A stretch of 64,000 bases of DNA from an uncultured Clostridiaceae bacterium. GTDB lineage: Bacteria > Bacillota > Clostridia > TANB77 > CAG-465. The first letter of the stretch is position 1; every line of letters starts with the position of its first letter. Position numbers and translations under genes: made by a program. The DNA lies in the NCBI GenBank assembly GCA_947381905.1, contig CANCXL010000002.1, forward strand, positions 1-64,000, written 5' to 3'. Shown here piece by piece: positions 62,998 to 64,000 of the stretch. The notes below the pieces were generated by a model. The model made no database searches, had not been told where the DNA came from, and saw only the letters and a program-made list of their open reading frames with translations.

Positions 62998-63690
62998 ATG
63001 AATATAAAAATTATACATTCTGCAAGAAATGCAATGGATGCAACAGGACTTACTGTTGTCATAGATGTGTTTAGAGCATTTTCTGTTGAAGCTTATTTAA
63101 TAAGTCAAAATGCACAAAGAATAATACCTGTAGGGGAAAAAGAAGTAGCATACGATTTTAAAAAGAAAAATAAAGATATAATTTTAGTCGGAGAAAGAAA
63201 TGGGATAAAACTTCCAGATTTTGATTATGGTAATTCTCCTACACAGATTGAAAATATAGATTTTTCTGGAAAAACTATAGTTCATACTACTAGTGCTGGC
63301 ACTCAAGGTTTAATAAGAAGCATAAATGCAGATGAAATAATAACAGGTAGTCTTGTTAATGCAAAAGCTATAGTAAAGTACATTAAAGATAATAGATTTA
63401 ATGACGTATCACTCTTATGTACTAGCTGGCAAAATCCAGATTATGAAGAAGAAGACACAATATGTGCAAAATATATAAAGGCTATGCTTGAAGCAAAACC
63501 ATATGACATAGATTCTAAAATTGAAGAGTTAAGGCATACAGGTGGAGCTAAATTTTTCAATGAAGAATTAAAAGATGTGTTCCCTAAAAAAGATTTTGAA
63601 CTATGCACTAAACTTAATATCTTTAATTTTGTATTAAGATATAATAGAATTGACAAAGAGTATGGTCAAATAACTAAAATAGATGTATAA
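62998..63690 (+). CDS. ComB-like 2-phosphosulfolactate phosphatase family protein
   Basis: About 230 residues. IDVFRAFSVEA, GERNGIKLPDFDYGNSPTQI and VHTTSAGTQG match the ComB family, which removes phosphate from 2-phosphosulfolactate in coenzyme M synthesis. No other coenzyme M gene is in view, and bacterial members often have unknown substrates. The start is the ATG at 62998 after TTGGAGGAAAAT; the TTG at 62986 overlaps that site. Confidence 0.82.
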   Translation: MNIKIIHSARNAMDATGLTVVIDVFRAFSVEAYLISQNAQRIIPVGEKEVAYDFKKKNKDIILVGERNGIKLPDFDYGNSPTQIENIDFSGKTIVHTTSAGTQGLIRSINADEIITGSLVNAKAIVKYIKDNRFNDVSLLCTSWQNPDYEEEDTICAKYIKAMLEAKPYDIDSKIEELRHTGGAKFFNEELKDVFPKKDFELCTKLNIFNFVLRYNRIDKEYGQITKIDV

Positions 63691-63750
63691 ATATTGATTA
63701 TTTTGTAGTTTTTTTGCTATATTTGTATTGAAATAAATGGAGGGGTATAT

Positions 63751-63978
63751 ATGAATGAAATAGAAACTATTGTTAATAGACTTATGAAAAAAGAGATATC
63801 TGTTGACGACTTAACAGAAGATGGAAAAAAAGCTGTTGCAAAATATTTAGAAAAAGCAGACAAAAAACTTCAAAAACATTTAACTAATATGAAAAAACAA
63901 ACATTAATGTATCAAAAAAATACTGAAAAATTAAAAAAGGCTTGTGACAAGTTAGATGAAAAAATGGAGGTAGAATAA
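63751..63978 (+). CDS. Small coiled-coil protein, unknown
   Basis: 75 residues, largely helical and lysine-rich (KYLEKADKKLQKHLTNMKKQ). Size recalls the exonuclease VII small subunit but the family motif is not convincing. GGAGGGG precedes the ATG. It is 2 bp upstream of a gene cut by the window end. Confidence 0.6.
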   Translation: MNEIETIVNRLMKKEISVDDLTEDGKKAVAKYLEKADKKLQKHLTNMKKQTLMYQKNTEKLKKACDKLDEKMEVE

Positions 63979-63980
63979 AG

Positions 63981-64000
63981 ATGAATAGAAAAAATGATCC
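63981..64000 (+). CDS. Start of a gene cut by the window end
   Basis: ATGAATAGAAAAAATGATCC begins 2 bp after the previous stop, with GGAGG inside the previous gene about 10 bp upstream. Only six codons are visible (MNRKND), so the product cannot be named. Confidence 0.55.

Noticed and set aside
63751-63978. Exonuclease VII small subunit xseB
   Set aside because: Length and helical character agree, but the family core motif is not recognisable and no xseA is in view.

Overview
The window is AT-rich, tightly packed, mostly plus-strand DNA with AGGAGG-type ribosome binding sites and many short stem-loop terminators. It also carries a threonine T-box, an anaerobic (class III) ribonucleotide reductase, Cna-B and dockerin surface proteins and a dipicolinate-synthase subunit. 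Together these point to an anaerobic, probably gut-associated and possibly spore-forming low-GC member of the Clostridia. TAA, TAG and TGA all act as stops, so the code is standard. The first 45 bases are not biological: they are Illumina library adapter with an i5 index slot, left at a contig end.

Layout. 46-143 is the 3' end of queH. 204-3245 holds a membrane-anchored protein and T-box-controlled thrS. 3397-11695 holds two giant paralogous secreted proteins, each a Cys/His peptidase-like head followed by about nine Cna-B-like repeats and a C-terminal membrane anchor. 11741-15259 has a Crp/Fnr regulator divergent from nrdDG, with a perfect palindrome placed like an activator site. 15407-20370 holds two tandem CAP/Ig-like/dockerin proteins that share a 320-nt identical tract. 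20486-32889 is a housekeeping and small-molecule region: TIM-barrel and HD proteins, acyl-CoA ligase, CYTH protein, hisC-pheA, FAD protein, dITP/XTP pyrophosphatase, two overlapping phosphoesterases and several membrane proteins.

32890-34416 is the most unusual stretch. It holds four minus-strand copies of a small RNA of about 85 nt, each with its own promoter, a conserved hairpin and a terminator. Interleaved are two copies of a 99-nt element that is 97% identical between copies, and a 59-codon gene whose ribosome binding site lies in the loop of a 14-bp stem. On the plus strand follows a leader peptide with three consecutive His codons and a terminator, immediately upstream of hisS.

34417-64000: hisS; a TetR-controlled cassette of two acyltransferases and two family-8 glycosyltransferases; recJ, a RelA/SpoT homologue with a degenerate hydrolase domain, an MBL-fold hydrolase and ung; a free-standing structured RNA of about 195 nt; membrane proteins; a second RNA of about 120 nt; queA, an ABC exporter whose permease is fused to a CPBP protease domain, tgt, cardiolipin synthase and patatin; dpaA-folD; acetyltransferases; HU; a HipA-like kinase with two small partners; MYG1-like, ferritin-like and ComB-like genes; and the first codons of a gene cut by the window end.

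Pathway links: queH, queA and tgt belong to tRNA queuosine modification. hisC-pheA suggest the end of phenylalanine synthesis. cls, patatin, acyl-CoA ligase and the TetR cassette concern membrane lipids. All functions are read from motifs by eye; no database search was possible.
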